Shown here one piece after another: positions 1 to 5,868 of a stretch of DNA of 8,153 nucleotides; the stretch's first letter is position 1, and each line of letters opens with the position of its first letter. A program made the translations under genes and the position numbers. Below the pieces are notes generated by a model. The model was not told the origin of the DNA and ran no database searches. It saw nothing but the letters and a program-made list of their open reading frames with translations. This stretch comes from Actinomycetota bacterium. Lineage in GTDB: Bacteria > Actinomycetota > Thermoleophilia > Gaiellales > Gaiellaceae. The stretch covers positions 1 to 8,153 of the forward strand of contig JACDER010000051.1 in the NCBI GenBank assembly GCA_013816275.1, read 5' to 3'.

Positions 1-342
1 GTCCAGTACGTCCACGCACGCATCGCGGGCATCTTCCGCAAGGCCGGCGGGGGCGAAGCGAGCGCCGAGCCACCAGAGACGATCGCCGACGAGGAGAAGA
101 GCCTGATCCGGCGCCTGCTCGAGCTCCCCGAAGTCGCCGCGGAAGCGACCGAGCGGCGAGGCCCGCACGCGATTCCCACGTACGCGATCCGCGTCGCCGA
201 CGACTTCCACCGCTTCTATACCGAGCACCGCGTCCTGGAAAGCGACGCGCAGGCCTTCCGGCTCGCGCTCTGCCGCGCGACGCAGACCGTGGTCGCGCGC
301 TCGCTCGACCTGATCGGGGTAGAGGCGCCGGAGCGGATGTGA
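1..342 (+). CDS. argS: Arginyl-tRNA synthetase, C-terminal part (5' end outside window)
   Basis: The reading frame is open from base 1 and stops with TGA at 340-342, giving 113 residues. It matches the DALR anticodon-binding domain that ends class Ia arginyl-tRNA synthetases: VQYVHARI at the start, [13 protein letters not shown] in the middle, [19 protein letters not shown], then the typical ending [12 protein letters not shown]. The enzyme charges tRNA-Arg in the cytoplasm. The catalytic HIGH/KMSKS-type domain lies upstream of the window and cannot be checked. The gene ends 13 bp before glpX on the same strand, so the two may be cotranscribed. Identification rests on recalled family motifs; the strength is the complete run of conserved blocks up to the natural C-terminus. 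Confidence 0.9.
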   Translation, partial: VQYVHARIAGIFRKAGGGEASAEPPETIADEEKSLIRRLLELPEVAAEATERRGPHAIPTYAIRVADDFHRFYTEHRVLESDAQAFRLALCRATQTVVARSLDLIGVEAPERM

Positions 343-355
343 CACGATCCCGCCT

Positions 356-1369
356 GTGAGCCGCGTCGCGCAGCACGCTGAAGAGCTCGGAGTCCCGCCG
401 AATGCGCCCGATCGCAACCTCGCGCTCGAGCTCGTCCGGGTGACCGAGAACGCCGCGATGGGAGCCGGACGCTGGGTGGGCCGGGGCGAGAAGGAGAGCG
501 CCGACCAGGCCGCGGTCGACGGGATGCGGGCCATCCTCGACACGGTCTCGATGGCCGGGCTCGTCGTCATCGGCGAGGGGGAGAAGGACGAGGCGCCGAT
601 GCTTTACAACGGCGAGGAGGTCGGCAACGGCCAGGGCCCGGAGGTCGACGTCGCGGTCGATCCGCTTGAAGGGACGCGGCTGTGCGCACTCGGTCAGCCG
701 AACGCGATCGCGGTCATCGCGGTGGCCGAGCGGGGAACGATGTTCTTCCCGGGTGCCGCCTTCTACATGGAGAAGATCGCGGTCGGCCCGGAAGGGATCG
801 ACGTGATCGACATCAATGCGTCGCCGACCGACAACGTCAACGCGGTTGCCGGGGCGAAGGGCGTCCCCGTGCGCGAGATCTCGGTCGTCGTCCTCGAGCG
901 CGACCGGCACGACGCCCTGATCGCGGAGCTACGCGAGGCGGGCGCGCGCGTGATCCTGATCCGCGACGGTGACGTCGCGCCGGCGATCGCGGCCGCGAGG
1001 GGCGGCACCGGCGTCGACATGGTCTACGGGATCGGCGGGACGCCCGAAGGTGTGATCTCCGCCGCGGCGCTCAAATGCGTTGGCGGCGGCATCCAGGGGA
1101 AGCTGTGGCCCCGGAACGACGAGGAGCGGAAGGCCCTCGAGGAGGCAGGCATCGATCCCGAGCGCGTGCTCAAGACGGACGACCTCGTCTCGGGGGACGA
1201 TTGCTTCGTCGCGGCGACCGGCGTCACGACCGGGGCGCTGTTGCGCGGCGTCAGCTACGAGAAGGACTCAGTGGTCACACACTCGATCGTGATGCGTTCG
1301 CGCTCAGGGACCGTGCGCATGATCGAGGCGAGACACCAGCTGGCCAAGCTGCGCAGGCTCTCCTCCTAG
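356..1369 (+). CDS. glpX: Fructose-1,6-bisphosphatase class II (GlpX)
   Basis: This is a 337-residue cytoplasmic enzyme of the usual GlpX length that hydrolyses fructose 1,6-bisphosphate to fructose 6-phosphate in gluconeogenesis. Visible motifs are [11 protein letters not shown] near residue 21, GRGEKESAD (Asp50), [18 protein letters not shown] (Glu74), [11 protein letters not shown] (Asp102, Glu105), FYMEK (Tyr137) and [14 protein letters not shown] (Glu231). By alignment from memory with E. coli GlpX these correspond to the metal- and substrate-binding residues Asp33, Glu57, Asp85, Glu88, Tyr119 and Glu213, so the active site looks intact. The start is GTG at 356. An in-frame stop at 320-322 excludes a longer form and later starts would cut the conserved N-terminus. 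No good Shine-Dalgarno sequence is visible, so translation may be coupled to argS, which ends 13 bp upstream. Its stop TAG lies in a CTAG that is also the stop of the convergent LanC-like gene. Confidence 0.95.
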   Translation: MSRVAQHAEELGVPPNAPDRNLALELVRVTENAAMGAGRWVGRGEKESADQAAVDGMRAILDTVSMAGLVVIGEGEKDEAPMLYNGEEVGNGQGPEVDVAVDPLEGTRLCALGQPNAIAVIAVAERGTMFFPGAAFYMEKIAVGPEGIDVIDINASPTDNVNAVAGAKGVPVREISVVVLERDRHDALIAELREAGARVILIRDGDVAPAIAAARGGTGVDMVYGIGGTPEGVISAAALKCVGGGIQGKLWPRNDEERKALEEAGIDPERVLKTDDLVSGDDCFVAATGVTTGALLRGVSYEKDSVVTHSIVMRSRSGTVRMIEARHQLAKLRRLSS

Positions 1370-2322
1370 TCCCAGCTCTCCAGCACCGGATAGCGCGTCC
1401 GCGCGTCGAGACAGTCGGCGGCGAAGAGGGCCACGCCGAGATCGCCGGTCCAGAGCGAGTAACGCGGCGGTAGCCGCGCTGAGTGTTCGAGCGCGTGGAC
1501 GGCGAACCGGCGCGCGCGTTCGAGCCAGCGCTCGTCCTGTGTGCGCTCGAAAGCCTTGAGAAGCGCCCAGCCGTTTCCGGCCGTGCCATGGCACAGAGAA
1601 GGTCCCTTCTCAGGCCCCGGAGGCCCGGCTCTCCAGGCCAGTTCGGCGCCCGCCAGGAGGAGCTCTTCGTCGAGGTAGGACGCGGCGCACGTGACGATCC
1701 CGGGGGCCCCGAAGCACCATTGGAGCCGCAGCTTGGTCTCGCTCTCCGCCGCGGGCCAGTTCGCGAGCCCGTCCTGCGCGACCGCCGTCCGGCGCAACTG
1801 GGCGCCGAGGTCCTCGGCGCCCAGGGCGAGCGCGTTTCCGACCGCGCCGTGGAAGGGGCCGAGGCCACGATAGGGATCTCCCTCGAGCTCCCGGATCGTC
1901 CAGAGGCCGTCGGCGTCCCTCGCCGCGAGCACGGCGCCCTCGCTCTCTTGGACGGCCTCGGCCCAGCGTTCCTCGCCTGTCCATTCGTGCATTGCCCGGG
2001 CTGCGAGCAGCGTCCCGGGCGTGCCCCACATCACGTCGTTCGCCGGATTTGGCAGGTTCTCGCGCACGAGGGCGACAAGGTCGTCCGCGAGCTCGTCGTG
2101 TGGCTCGAGCCGCCAGAGGACGAGCAGGATCCCGCTCTCTCCCATGAAGAGCGCCGGGTTCCACGGCTCGGGCCTGGAGAGGGTCGTCAAGACCCCGGGC
2201 CGCTCCCGCCACGCCTCGAGCGCGCGATGGGCGACCGCGGCCAGATCGAGCTTCGTCTCCGCGTGGGCGCGCTCGCGCAGTCGATCGAGCGCCCACACGA
2301 CGCCGGCTGCCCCGACATACAA
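1366..2322 (-). CDS. Stand-alone LanC-like protein (lanthionine synthetase C-like fold)
   Basis: The 318 residues given here run from a TTG at 2322. They show the (alpha/alpha) barrel motifs of the LanC family: [48 protein letters not shown] (His158), [11 protein letters not shown] (Cys203), LCHGTAGNG (Cys244, His245) and [10 protein letters not shown]. In NisC-type cyclases the zinc is held by the Cys of WCxG and the Cys-His of CHG, with a catalytic His in the HG motif; all four are present here. LanC enzymes form thioether rings in lanthipeptides, and LanCL relatives add glutathione to dehydroamino acids. No precursor peptide, dehydratase or transporter gene is present here, so the substrate is unknown. 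The gene lies just downstream of fba on the same strand and is probably cotranscribed with it. The true N-terminus probably extends about 60 codons upstream, but no ATG, GTG or TTG exists there (see next entry). Confidence 0.8.
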   Translation of the reverse strand: MYVGAAGVVWALDRLRERAHAETKLDLAAVAHRALEAWRERPGVLTTLSRPEPWNPALFMGESGILLVLWRLEPHDELADDLVALVRENLPNPANDVMWGTPGTLLAARAMHEWTGEERWAEAVQESEGAVLAARDADGLWTIRELEGDPYRGLGPFHGAVGNALALGAEDLGAQLRRTAVAQDGLANWPAAESETKLRLQWCFGAPGIVTCAASYLDEELLLAGAELAWRAGPPGPEKGPSLCHGTAGNGWALLKAFERTQDERWLERARRFAVHALEHSARLPPRYSLWTGDLGVALFAADCLDARTRYPVLESWD

Positions 2323-2502
2323 CGTCTTCAGCGGCTTCGGAGACTCCCAGCCGTCCCACTCGTGCGCCGGCCACAGCCGGACTGGATCGCAGGCCTCATC
2401 GACGTCCGCGACGATGCGGGCGATCTCGTCGCGAACGAACCGCTCGCTCCAGACGGTCGCGGTGAGCGGCTCGAACGTGCTTGGGTCGTAGAGGTTGTCG
2501 CT
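2323..2502 (-). other. Probable N-terminal coding extension of the LanC-like gene lacking a start codon
   Basis: The LanC-like frame stays open upstream of the TTG for 60 codons to the fba stop, and to a TGA at 2560-2562 within fba. The translation looks like a real protein, with LYDPSTFEPL, VRDEIARIVADVDEA and LWPAHEWDGW leading into [13 protein letters not shown], as in actinobacterial LanC-like proteins I recall. No ATG, GTG or TTG occurs in this frame between 2323 and 2559. A strong purine-rich Shine-Dalgarno-like run, ggaggagaagg, lies at 2512-2522 in the tail of fba, placed for a start near the fba stop. Possible explanations are a non-canonical start, a 1-base sequence error near 2490-2510, or genuine loss of the start. 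The coding impression is a judgement by eye. Confidence 0.45.
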
Positions 2503-3523
2503 AGGCGGCGACCTTCTCCTCCATCTCGGGGGAGTAGCTGCCCGACCTCGCGAGCCCGTTCATCTTGGCCCGGTGCAGATAGGCCTCTTGCCCGGCCGCG
2601 ACGCCTGCGGAGTCGCCGGCCCATGCCTTGAGCGCGGGAGCCTGAAGCGCCCGGCCGTACGAGAAGCTGACCTCCCACGGATGCGGACCCATCGCATTGA
2701 TCGTGTTCAGCCGTGCGGTCGCGTCCTCGTCGCTCTGGCCTCCGGAGAGGAAGACGATTCCGGGCACCGCCGCCGGAACGTGGCGCCGGAAGCACTTGAG
2801 GGTCAGCTCGGCGATCTGCTGATCGCTCGCCTGCTCCGAGCACTCGTAGCCCGACAGCACCATATTCGGCTTCAGCAACATGTCCTCGAATTCGACCCGC
2901 TGGTCGCGCAGCTCGGTGAAGACCGCGTGCAGCGTCCGCGAGGTCACTTCGAAGCTTCGCTCGATCGTGTGGCCGCCGTCCATCAGCACTTCCGGTTCCA
3001 CAATCGGCACCAGCCCGGCTTCCTGGCAGAGCGCCGCGTAGCGCGCGAGCGCATGGGCGTTCGTCCACAGGCAGTACTCGCTGGGGATGTGGTCGCCGTC
3101 GATCGTGATGACCGCCCGCCATTTCGCGAACCGGGCCCCGAGCTCGCGGTACTCCTCGAGCCGGCCGCGCAGCCCGTCGAGGCCCTCTGTGATCGTCTCG
3201 CCCGTCGCCTTCGCAAGCGGCTTCGCGCCGAGGTCGACCTTGATCCCGGGGATGATGCCCTGCTGCTCGAGGAGCTTCGGGAACGGCGTCCCGTCGGTCG
3301 AGGACTGCCGGATCGTCTCGTCGTAGAGGATCACGCCGCTGATGTGGTCGGCGGCTCCGTTCGTGGTGAAGAGCAGGTCGCGGTACGTACGCCGGTTCTC
3401 CTCGGTCGACTCGACCCCGATCGAGTCGAACCGCTTCGTGATCGTCCCCGTGCTCTCGTCGGCGGCGAGGATCCCCTTCCCCGGTGCGACGAGCGCCCGA
3501 GCAGTCTCGTTCAGATCAGCCAT
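2501..3523 (-). CDS. fba: Fructose-bisphosphate aldolase class I
   Basis: This 340-residue Schiff-base aldolase reversibly cleaves fructose 1,6-bisphosphate to glyceraldehyde 3-phosphate and dihydroxyacetone phosphate in the cytoplasm. Motifs are GKGILAADEST (Asp22), GIKVDLGAKPLA (Lys96), GARFAKWRAVI (Lys134), VPIVEPEVL (Glu176, Glu178), LLKPNMVLSG with Lys218 as the Schiff-base lysine, and FLSGGQSDEDA followed by SYGRALQ (Arg291). These match rabbit aldolase A Asp33, Lys107, Lys146, Glu187/189, Lys229 and Arg303 by recalled alignment. The C-terminus is short and lacks the final tyrosine tail of animal enzymes, as is usual in bacteria. ATG at 3523 is chosen over GTG at 3529 because the AGGAGG at 3532-3537 lies 8 nt before the ATG but only 2 nt before the GTG. 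glpX nearby catalyses the adjoining gluconeogenic step. The stop at 2501 directly precedes the LanC-like coding region. Confidence 0.95.
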   Translation of the reverse strand: MADLNETARALVAPGKGILAADESTGTITKRFDSIGVESTEENRRTYRDLLFTTNGAADHISGVILYDETIRQSSTDGTPFPKLLEQQGIIPGIKVDLGAKPLAKATGETITEGLDGLRGRLEEYRELGARFAKWRAVITIDGDHIPSEYCLWTNAHALARYAALCQEAGLVPIVEPEVLMDGGHTIERSFEVTSRTLHAVFTELRDQRVEFEDMLLKPNMVLSGYECSEQASDQQIAELTLKCFRRHVPAAVPGIVFLSGGQSDEDATARLNTINAMGPHPWEVSFSYGRALQAPALKAWAGDSAGVAAGQEAYLHRAKMNGLARSGSYSPEMEEKVAA

Positions 3524-3530
3524 CGTCACT

Positions 3531-3541
3531 GCCTCCTTCTC
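3531..3541 (-). promoter_or_regulatory. Strong Shine-Dalgarno sequence of fba
   Basis: On the minus strand the sequence reads agaaggaggc, with the AGGAGG core at 3532-3537. It is 8 nt upstream of ATG 3523 and only 2 nt upstream of GTG 3529, which favours the ATG as the fba start. Confidence 0.7.
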
Positions 3542-3558
3542 CAGGATCTCTGCGGCCG

Positions 3559-3564
3559 ATTATC
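3559..3564 (-). promoter_or_regulatory. Candidate -10 box for fba (GATAAT)
   Basis: GATAAT on the minus strand matches five of six bases of the sigma-70-type TATAAT and would start a transcript with a leader of roughly 30 nt. The -35 region would fall in the 5' arm-side of the palindrome at 3581-3601 (TTTCCC), a poor match to TTGACA. The overlap of the palindrome with the -35 region could mean regulation, but this is inferred from position only. Confidence 0.3.
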
Positions 3565-3580
3565 CCCCATCTAGAGGCAG

Positions 3581-3601
3581 GGGGGAAACCAGGTTTCCCC
3601 C
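3581..3601. repeat. Perfect palindrome, copy 1
   Basis: The arms GGGGGAAACC (3581-3590) and GGTTTCCCCC (3592-3601) are exact reverse complements around a single A. As RNA it would fold into a 9-bp stem with a 3-nt loop. It lies directly upstream of the fba promoter region. It is not followed by a T-run on either strand, so it is not a classical intrinsic terminator. It may be a genome-wide repeat or a protein-binding site. Confidence 0.8.
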
Positions 3602-3716
3602 ACGAGCCCCCTTCGTGAGCCTCGCGCGATCGGTCACCCAGTTGGGCTGCGCTCGGGCTAAGCCCGGCTCCGCCGAGGGGCACTGGCTCGCGATACGACG
3701 CCGGTCAGCGAGGCGG

Positions 3717-3722
3717 TATCCT
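3717..3722 (+). promoter_or_regulatory. Candidate -10 box upstream of the truncated tRNA
   Basis: TATCCT lies 11 nt before the tRNA half and corresponds exactly to the box in front of the intact tRNA (offset 204). Its retention suggests the truncated copy could still be transcribed. No convincing -35 is visible. Confidence 0.35.
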
Positions 3723-3733
3723 GAGCGTTCTAC

Positions 3734-3777
3734 GCGGACGTAGCTCAGTTGGTAGAGCATCAGCTTCCCAAGCTGAG
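3734..3777 (+). pseudogene. Truncated tRNA-Gly(CCC): 5' half only
   Basis: These 44 nt are identical to the first 44 nt of the intact tRNA-Gly at 3938. They include the 5' acceptor strand GCGGACG, the full D arm, and the anticodon stem and loop TTCCCAA with anticodon CCC, ending at GCTGAG. The variable region, T arm, 3' acceptor strand and discriminator are absent, and the sequence runs into the second repeat unit. It cannot form a tRNA. It is most simply a duplication relic. If transcribed it would yield a tRNA-half-like RNA followed by a hairpin. Complete identity over 44 nt, against diverged flanks, is notable. Confidence 0.85.
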
Positions 3778-3784
3778 TCGGCAT

Positions 3785-3805
3785 GGGGGAAACCAGGTTT
3801 CCCCC
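3785..3805. repeat. Perfect palindrome, copy 2
   Basis: This is identical in sequence to copy 1, with arms at 3785-3794 and 3796-3805 around a single A. It begins only 7 nt after the truncated tRNA half, so a transcript of the half-tRNA would end in or run through this hairpin. Confidence 0.8.
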
Positions 3806-3920
3806 ATGAGCCCCCTTCTTAAGCCTCGTGCGTTCCGCCCCCATTTTGGGCTGCGCTCGGGCAAAGCCCGGCTTCGCCCAGCGGCTGCTAGTCGCGTTCC
3901 AATCCTAGGAAGGCAGGCGC

Positions 3921-3926
3921 TATCCT
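3921..3926 (+). promoter_or_regulatory. Candidate -10 box of tRNA-Gly
   Basis: TATCCT matches four of six bases of TATAAT and would start transcription a few nt before the tRNA 5' end at 3938. A weak TTCCAA at 3897-3902, 18 nt upstream, is the best -35 candidate. Confidence 0.4.
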
Positions 3927-3937
3927 GCGTCTTGCAC

Positions 3938-4010
3938 GCGGACGTAGCTCAGTTGGTAGAGCATCAGCTTCCCAAGCTGAGGGTCGCGGGTTCGAACCCC
4001 GTCGTCCGCT
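3938..4010 (+). tRNA. tRNA-Gly, anticodon CCC
   Basis: A complete 73-nt cloverleaf can be drawn. The acceptor is GCGGACG (3938-3944) with CGTCCGC (4003-4009) and discriminator T4010. The D stem is GCTC/GAGC around AGTTGGTA. The anticodon stem is TCAGC/GCTGA around TTCCCAA, placing CCC at 3971-3973. The variable loop is GGGTC. The T stem is GCGGG/CCCGT around TTCGAAC. The 3' CCA is not encoded. It decodes GGG glycine codons. A truncated copy of its first 44 nt lies 204 bp upstream. Confidence 0.97.
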
Positions 4011-4218
4011 CTCGGAGCGGTTGCTTCTGCGTCTCCCGCGCAAGGACGCTGTCTTTACACTTGGTCATGTTTGAGACCGCCGCCTGCGAAGCCGCTCAAC
4101 TACGACGACTTCTGGTGAGCGTCGGAGGGCGGCGCGCGTGTCGCGCAGGTGGCGTATCAGGCCCACGTGAGCGCCGAGCTCCGGCAGGCAGGCATCCTCT
4201 CCTCAGGTCGCAAAAGGA
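4011..4218. other. Spacer between tRNA-Gly and a terminator; nothing recognised
   Basis: These 208 bp contain no gene I can support. Short open frames exist, for example from ATG 4068, but they run through the terminator and have no family resemblance. A tiny stretch reading KPLNYDDFW then stop at about 4088-4117 could be chance or a worn-out gene end. Confidence 0.5.
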
Positions 4219-4246
4219 AGGAGCCCCCGCCGAAGCGAGGGCTCCT
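4211..4246 (-). terminator. Intrinsic terminator for the DUF5666-repeat gene
   Basis: The arms AGGAGCCC (4219-4226) and GGGCTCCT (4239-4246) are perfect inverted repeats, with an inner CGC/GCG pairing around CGAA. Read on the minus strand the hairpin is followed by TCCTTTTG (about 4211-4218), a modest T-rich tail. It lies 26 bp beyond the stop of the gene at 4273. Confidence 0.75.
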
Positions 4247-4272
4247 GGTGATGGTCCTGAGCTTGCTTCGGT

Positions 4273-5085
4273 CTAGCTCTTGGGAGGCCGCGCGATGATC
4301 GCGAGCGCTGGCCCGTCCTCGGCTGCGCGAAGAACCAGTGCGTGATAGCCGGCCTGGATGTCGGAGAGCGCTCCGGCTTTCCCGGCCACACGGATCACGG
4401 TCGTCGAGGTGACGCCGATCGTGACCGTGTCGCCGCCGCGGAGCTTGAGCGTGATCGAGTCGGCTCCGACTGAGTCGACGATGCCCTTGACGGCGCGCTT
4501 GTGCCCGCCCTCGCCCTGCTTCTTCTCGTAGGCCCTGATCACGGCCGCGGGACCGTCGGGAGCGGTGCGGCGCACGTACGCGCCGTAGCCGGTCTCGACG
4601 TCGGCGAGAGTGGCTGCCTTCCCGTCGACCAGGATCTTGGTGTCGGAGTTGACGGCGATGGTGATCGTGCTGCCGTCCTTCTTCTTCAGCGTGATCGAGT
4701 CCGAGCCGACCGAGTCGACGTTGCCGACGACCACGGTTCCCGGCTCGGGTGGTTCATGGGCGCGGAGGAGCTTCGCCGGCCCGCCGGGCGCGGACAGCTT
4801 CGCTGCCGCTCGGTATCCGACCTGGATGTCGGAGAGCGCACCGGCCTTGCCGTTGACGACGATCTTCGTGTCGGCGTTCACCTGGATGGTGACCGGATCG
4901 CCTTTCTTGCCCTTCAGCGTCACGGAATCGGAACCAACCGACTGCACGACACCGTGAATCAACCCCTTCTTGCCCTTCCCGGCGTCTGCGCCGGGAAGGC
5001 CCTTCTTCGCTCCGGCCGGGCTCGCTGCGATGACCGCAAACGATGCGACGAGACCGATCAGGAACAGAGAAACGATCTTCTTCAT
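4273..5085 (-). CDS. Secreted protein with three DUF5666-like repeats
   Basis: The 270 residues begin with a clear signal peptide, MKKIVSLFLIGLVASFAVIA, with likely cleavage after ASPAGA (about residue 26) and no lipobox or membrane anchor. The mature part starts with a Lys/Gly-rich stretch, then three repeats of about 65 residues at roughly 45-109, 121-186 and 201-266. Each reads G-V/I-V-x-SVG-x-DS-V/I-TLK, then V/I-TI-x-V, a Thr-Lys/Val-Ile strand, GKAxxLxDI/VxxGY, and a closing strand before A. This beta-rich pattern resembles DUF5666, whose function is not established. DNA-level similarity between repeats persists, for example cctggatgtcggagagcgc near 4355 and 4830, showing internal duplication. 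ATG 5085 is preceded by GAGGGG (5092-5097) with a 6-nt spacer. The upstream 107-bp gap probably contains its promoter, and a terminator follows. A role in the extracytoplasmic space is inferred from the signal peptide only. Confidence 0.85.
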   Translation of the reverse strand: MKKIVSLFLIGLVASFAVIAASPAGAKKGLPGADAGKGKKGLIHGVVQSVGSDSVTLKGKKGDPVTIQVNADTKIVVNGKAGALSDIQVGYRAAAKLSAPGGPAKLLRAHEPPEPGTVVVGNVDSVGSDSITLKKKDGSTITIAVNSDTKILVDGKAATLADVETGYGAYVRRTAPDGPAAVIRAYEKKQGEGGHKRAVKGIVDSVGADSITLKLRGGDTVTIGVTSTTVIRVAGKAGALSDIQAGYHALVLRAAEDGPALAIIARPPKS

Positions 5086-5192
5086 GTCTGACCCCTCATG
5101 TTGGGAGTGGCTGTCGCAGAGATGTTCGGCAGCGCGGATTAGGAGCCTATGGCGCGCCTGTTAGCAGCTTGTAAGAAGACTGTTCGGGTTGG

Positions 5193-5678
5193 TCAGACCC
5201 TCGGCCAGGCCTTGGCGAGCTTTCGCCTGGACTCGATCAGGTGCTCCGGGAGCACCTTGACGTCCGCGAGCACCGGCATGAAGTTCGTGTCACCGGCCCA
5301 CCGCGGCACGACGTGCAGATGGACGTGGTCGACGACGCCCGCCCCTGCAATCCGTCCCAGGTTCCAGCCGGCGTTGAAGCCCTGGGGCGCATACGTCTGC
5401 GCGAGCGCGCCGATTCCCTGGCCGGCGAGCCGGTGGATCTCGAGCGCCTCCTCGTCCTCGAGCTCGGCGAAGTCGCCGACATGGCGGTACGGCGCGACCA
5501 TCAGGTGGCCGGAGGCGTATGGGAACTTGTTCAACAGGACGAATGCCTTACGGCCGCGGTGGACAACGAGCATGTCTTCGTCCGGGCCGGCCGGCGCAGT
5601 GCAGAAAAGGCACTCGTCCTGCTCGTCGGCGGTCTGAATGTACTCGAGCCGCCAGGGAGCCCACAGCTGCCGCGTCAC
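5193..5678 (-). CDS. HIT-family protein, probably Ap4A phosphorylase/hydrolase-like
   Basis: This 161-residue cytoplasmic protein carries the histidine triad DHVHLHVVPRW (His118, His120, His122; His122 is the nucleophile position by family knowledge). It also has the N-terminal LWAPWRLEYI, the CLFC pair (Cys23, Cys26), VLLNKFPYASGHLMVAPYRHV, GFNAGWNLGRIAGAG and a tail NFMPVLADVKVLPEHL. This arrangement matches the mycobacterial Rv2613c-type diadenosine tetraphosphate phosphorylase branch rather than the shorter Hint proteins. It would act on nucleotide polyphosphates such as Ap4A; the exact substrate cannot be read from sequence. The start GTG 5678 is the only one possible, because an in-frame TGA lies about 21 nt upstream. 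No good Shine-Dalgarno sequence is seen. The 223-bp upstream region contains a nested-stem sequence that could be a leader. Confidence 0.9.
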   Translation of the reverse strand: MTRQLWAPWRLEYIQTADEQDECLFCTAPAGPDEDMLVVHRGRKAFVLLNKFPYASGHLMVAPYRHVGDFAELEDEEALEIHRLAGQGIGALAQTYAPQGFNAGWNLGRIAGAGVVDHVHLHVVPRWAGDTNFMPVLADVKVLPEHLIESRRKLAKAWPRV

Positions 5679-5714
5679 TTGATCACAGCTTTGTCAGAAA
5701 TCAGCAGATGACAC

Positions 5715-5743
5715 TTGAGTTTTTCTCTCGAAAGCGTAAGAAT
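5715..5743 (+). promoter_or_regulatory. Possible promoter on the plus strand in the HIT upstream spacer
   Basis: TTGAGT (5715-5720) and AAGAAT (5738-5743) are 17 bp apart and each matches four of six consensus bases. It would drive a transcript through the nested stem at about 5752-5808 towards the hairpin at 5869-5903, with no protein gene on that strand. It is a weak prediction in a GC-rich genome. Confidence 0.25.
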
Positions 5744-5825
5744 GCGACCGCGCACGGGCCTGCACCTTCCTCCCTCTCTCCCCGGAGGCTGGAGCGTGCC
5801 CGTCGCGCATCCCCGCTGCGGTCGC
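5744..5825. other. Nested inverted repeats, possible structured RNA or leader
   Basis: Two coaxial inverted repeats enclose one another. GCGACCGC (5744-5751) pairs perfectly with GCGGTCGC (5818-5825). Inside, ACGGGC (5754-5759) pairs with GCCCGT (5798-5803), extendable with flanking GCGC. A smaller CCTCC/GGAGG (5769-5773, 5784-5788) lies at the tip. The result is a rod-like fold of about 80 nt with internal loops. On the minus strand it would be in the leader of the HIT gene. On the plus strand it could be a small RNA. I recognise no known riboswitch, SRP, tmRNA, RNase P or 6S signature. Confidence 0.35.
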
Positions 5826-5868
5826 TCGGCACCCGGCTGAGCAGGCTCGTCTTTCGGGGAATCAAAGA

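Larger units (their letters stand above)
3576..3779 (+). repeat. 204-bp tandem duplication, unit 1 (ends inside a tRNA gene)
   Basis: Unit 1 aligns without gaps to unit 2 at an exact offset of 204 bp. It begins at GGCA (3576) and carries in order the palindrome 3581-3601, GAGCCCCCTTC, the shared core gggctgcgctcgggc with a small GC hairpin to gcccggct, TATCCT at 3717-3722, and the 5' 44 nt of tRNA-Gly(CCC). Similarity is lost before 3576 (bases 3573-3575 differ from 3777-3779). The palindrome and the tRNA part are identical between units, whereas the middle has diverged clearly, suggesting an old duplication with selection or gene conversion on the ends. Confidence 0.8.
3780..3983 (+). repeat. 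204-bp tandem duplication, unit 2 (runs into the intact tRNA-Gly)
   Basis: This is the second copy of the unit, with the palindrome at 3785-3805, the shared core around 3848-3876, TATCCT at 3921-3926 and the tRNA start at 3938. Unlike unit 1 it continues into the complete tRNA. The arrangement is what a simple tandem duplication with its right breakpoint in the tRNA gene, just after the anticodon stem, would leave behind. Confidence 0.8.

Noticed and set aside
2501..2530. Programmed +1 frameshift fusing fba to the LanC-like frame, by analogy with prfB
   Set aside because: An SD-like run precedes the TAG and the frames differ by +1, but the spacing is longer than in prfB and Ala codon GCC would slip to a poorly pairing CCU. 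A normal aldolase C-terminus at the TAG is the simpler reading.
1483..3574. Long open frames on the plus strand opposite the LanC-like gene and fba
   Set aside because: They are antisense to genes with clear family motifs, show Arg/Pro-rich shadow composition and match no family; high GC makes such frames common.
3734..4010. Integration of a mobile element into tRNA-Gly with a half-tRNA att repeat
   Set aside because: The repeat includes sequence upstream of the tRNA at the same 204-bp offset, and the intervening DNA holds no integrase or cargo, so a plain tandem duplication fits better.
4088..4117. Short peptide KPLNYDDFW ending at TGA as a gene remnant
   Set aside because: It is too short, has no upstream coding continuity and no ribosome site.
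3749..4276. Open frame running through both tRNA regions
   Set aside because: Its VAQLVEHQLPKL stretch is the well-known artefact of translating a tRNA, and it crosses the tRNA-Gly and a terminator.
5744..5868. Known RNA families (SRP RNA, 6S, tmRNA, TPP, c-di-AMP or cobalamin riboswitch)
   Set aside because: None of the sequence signatures I know for these families could be found on either strand; only the inverted repeats are real.
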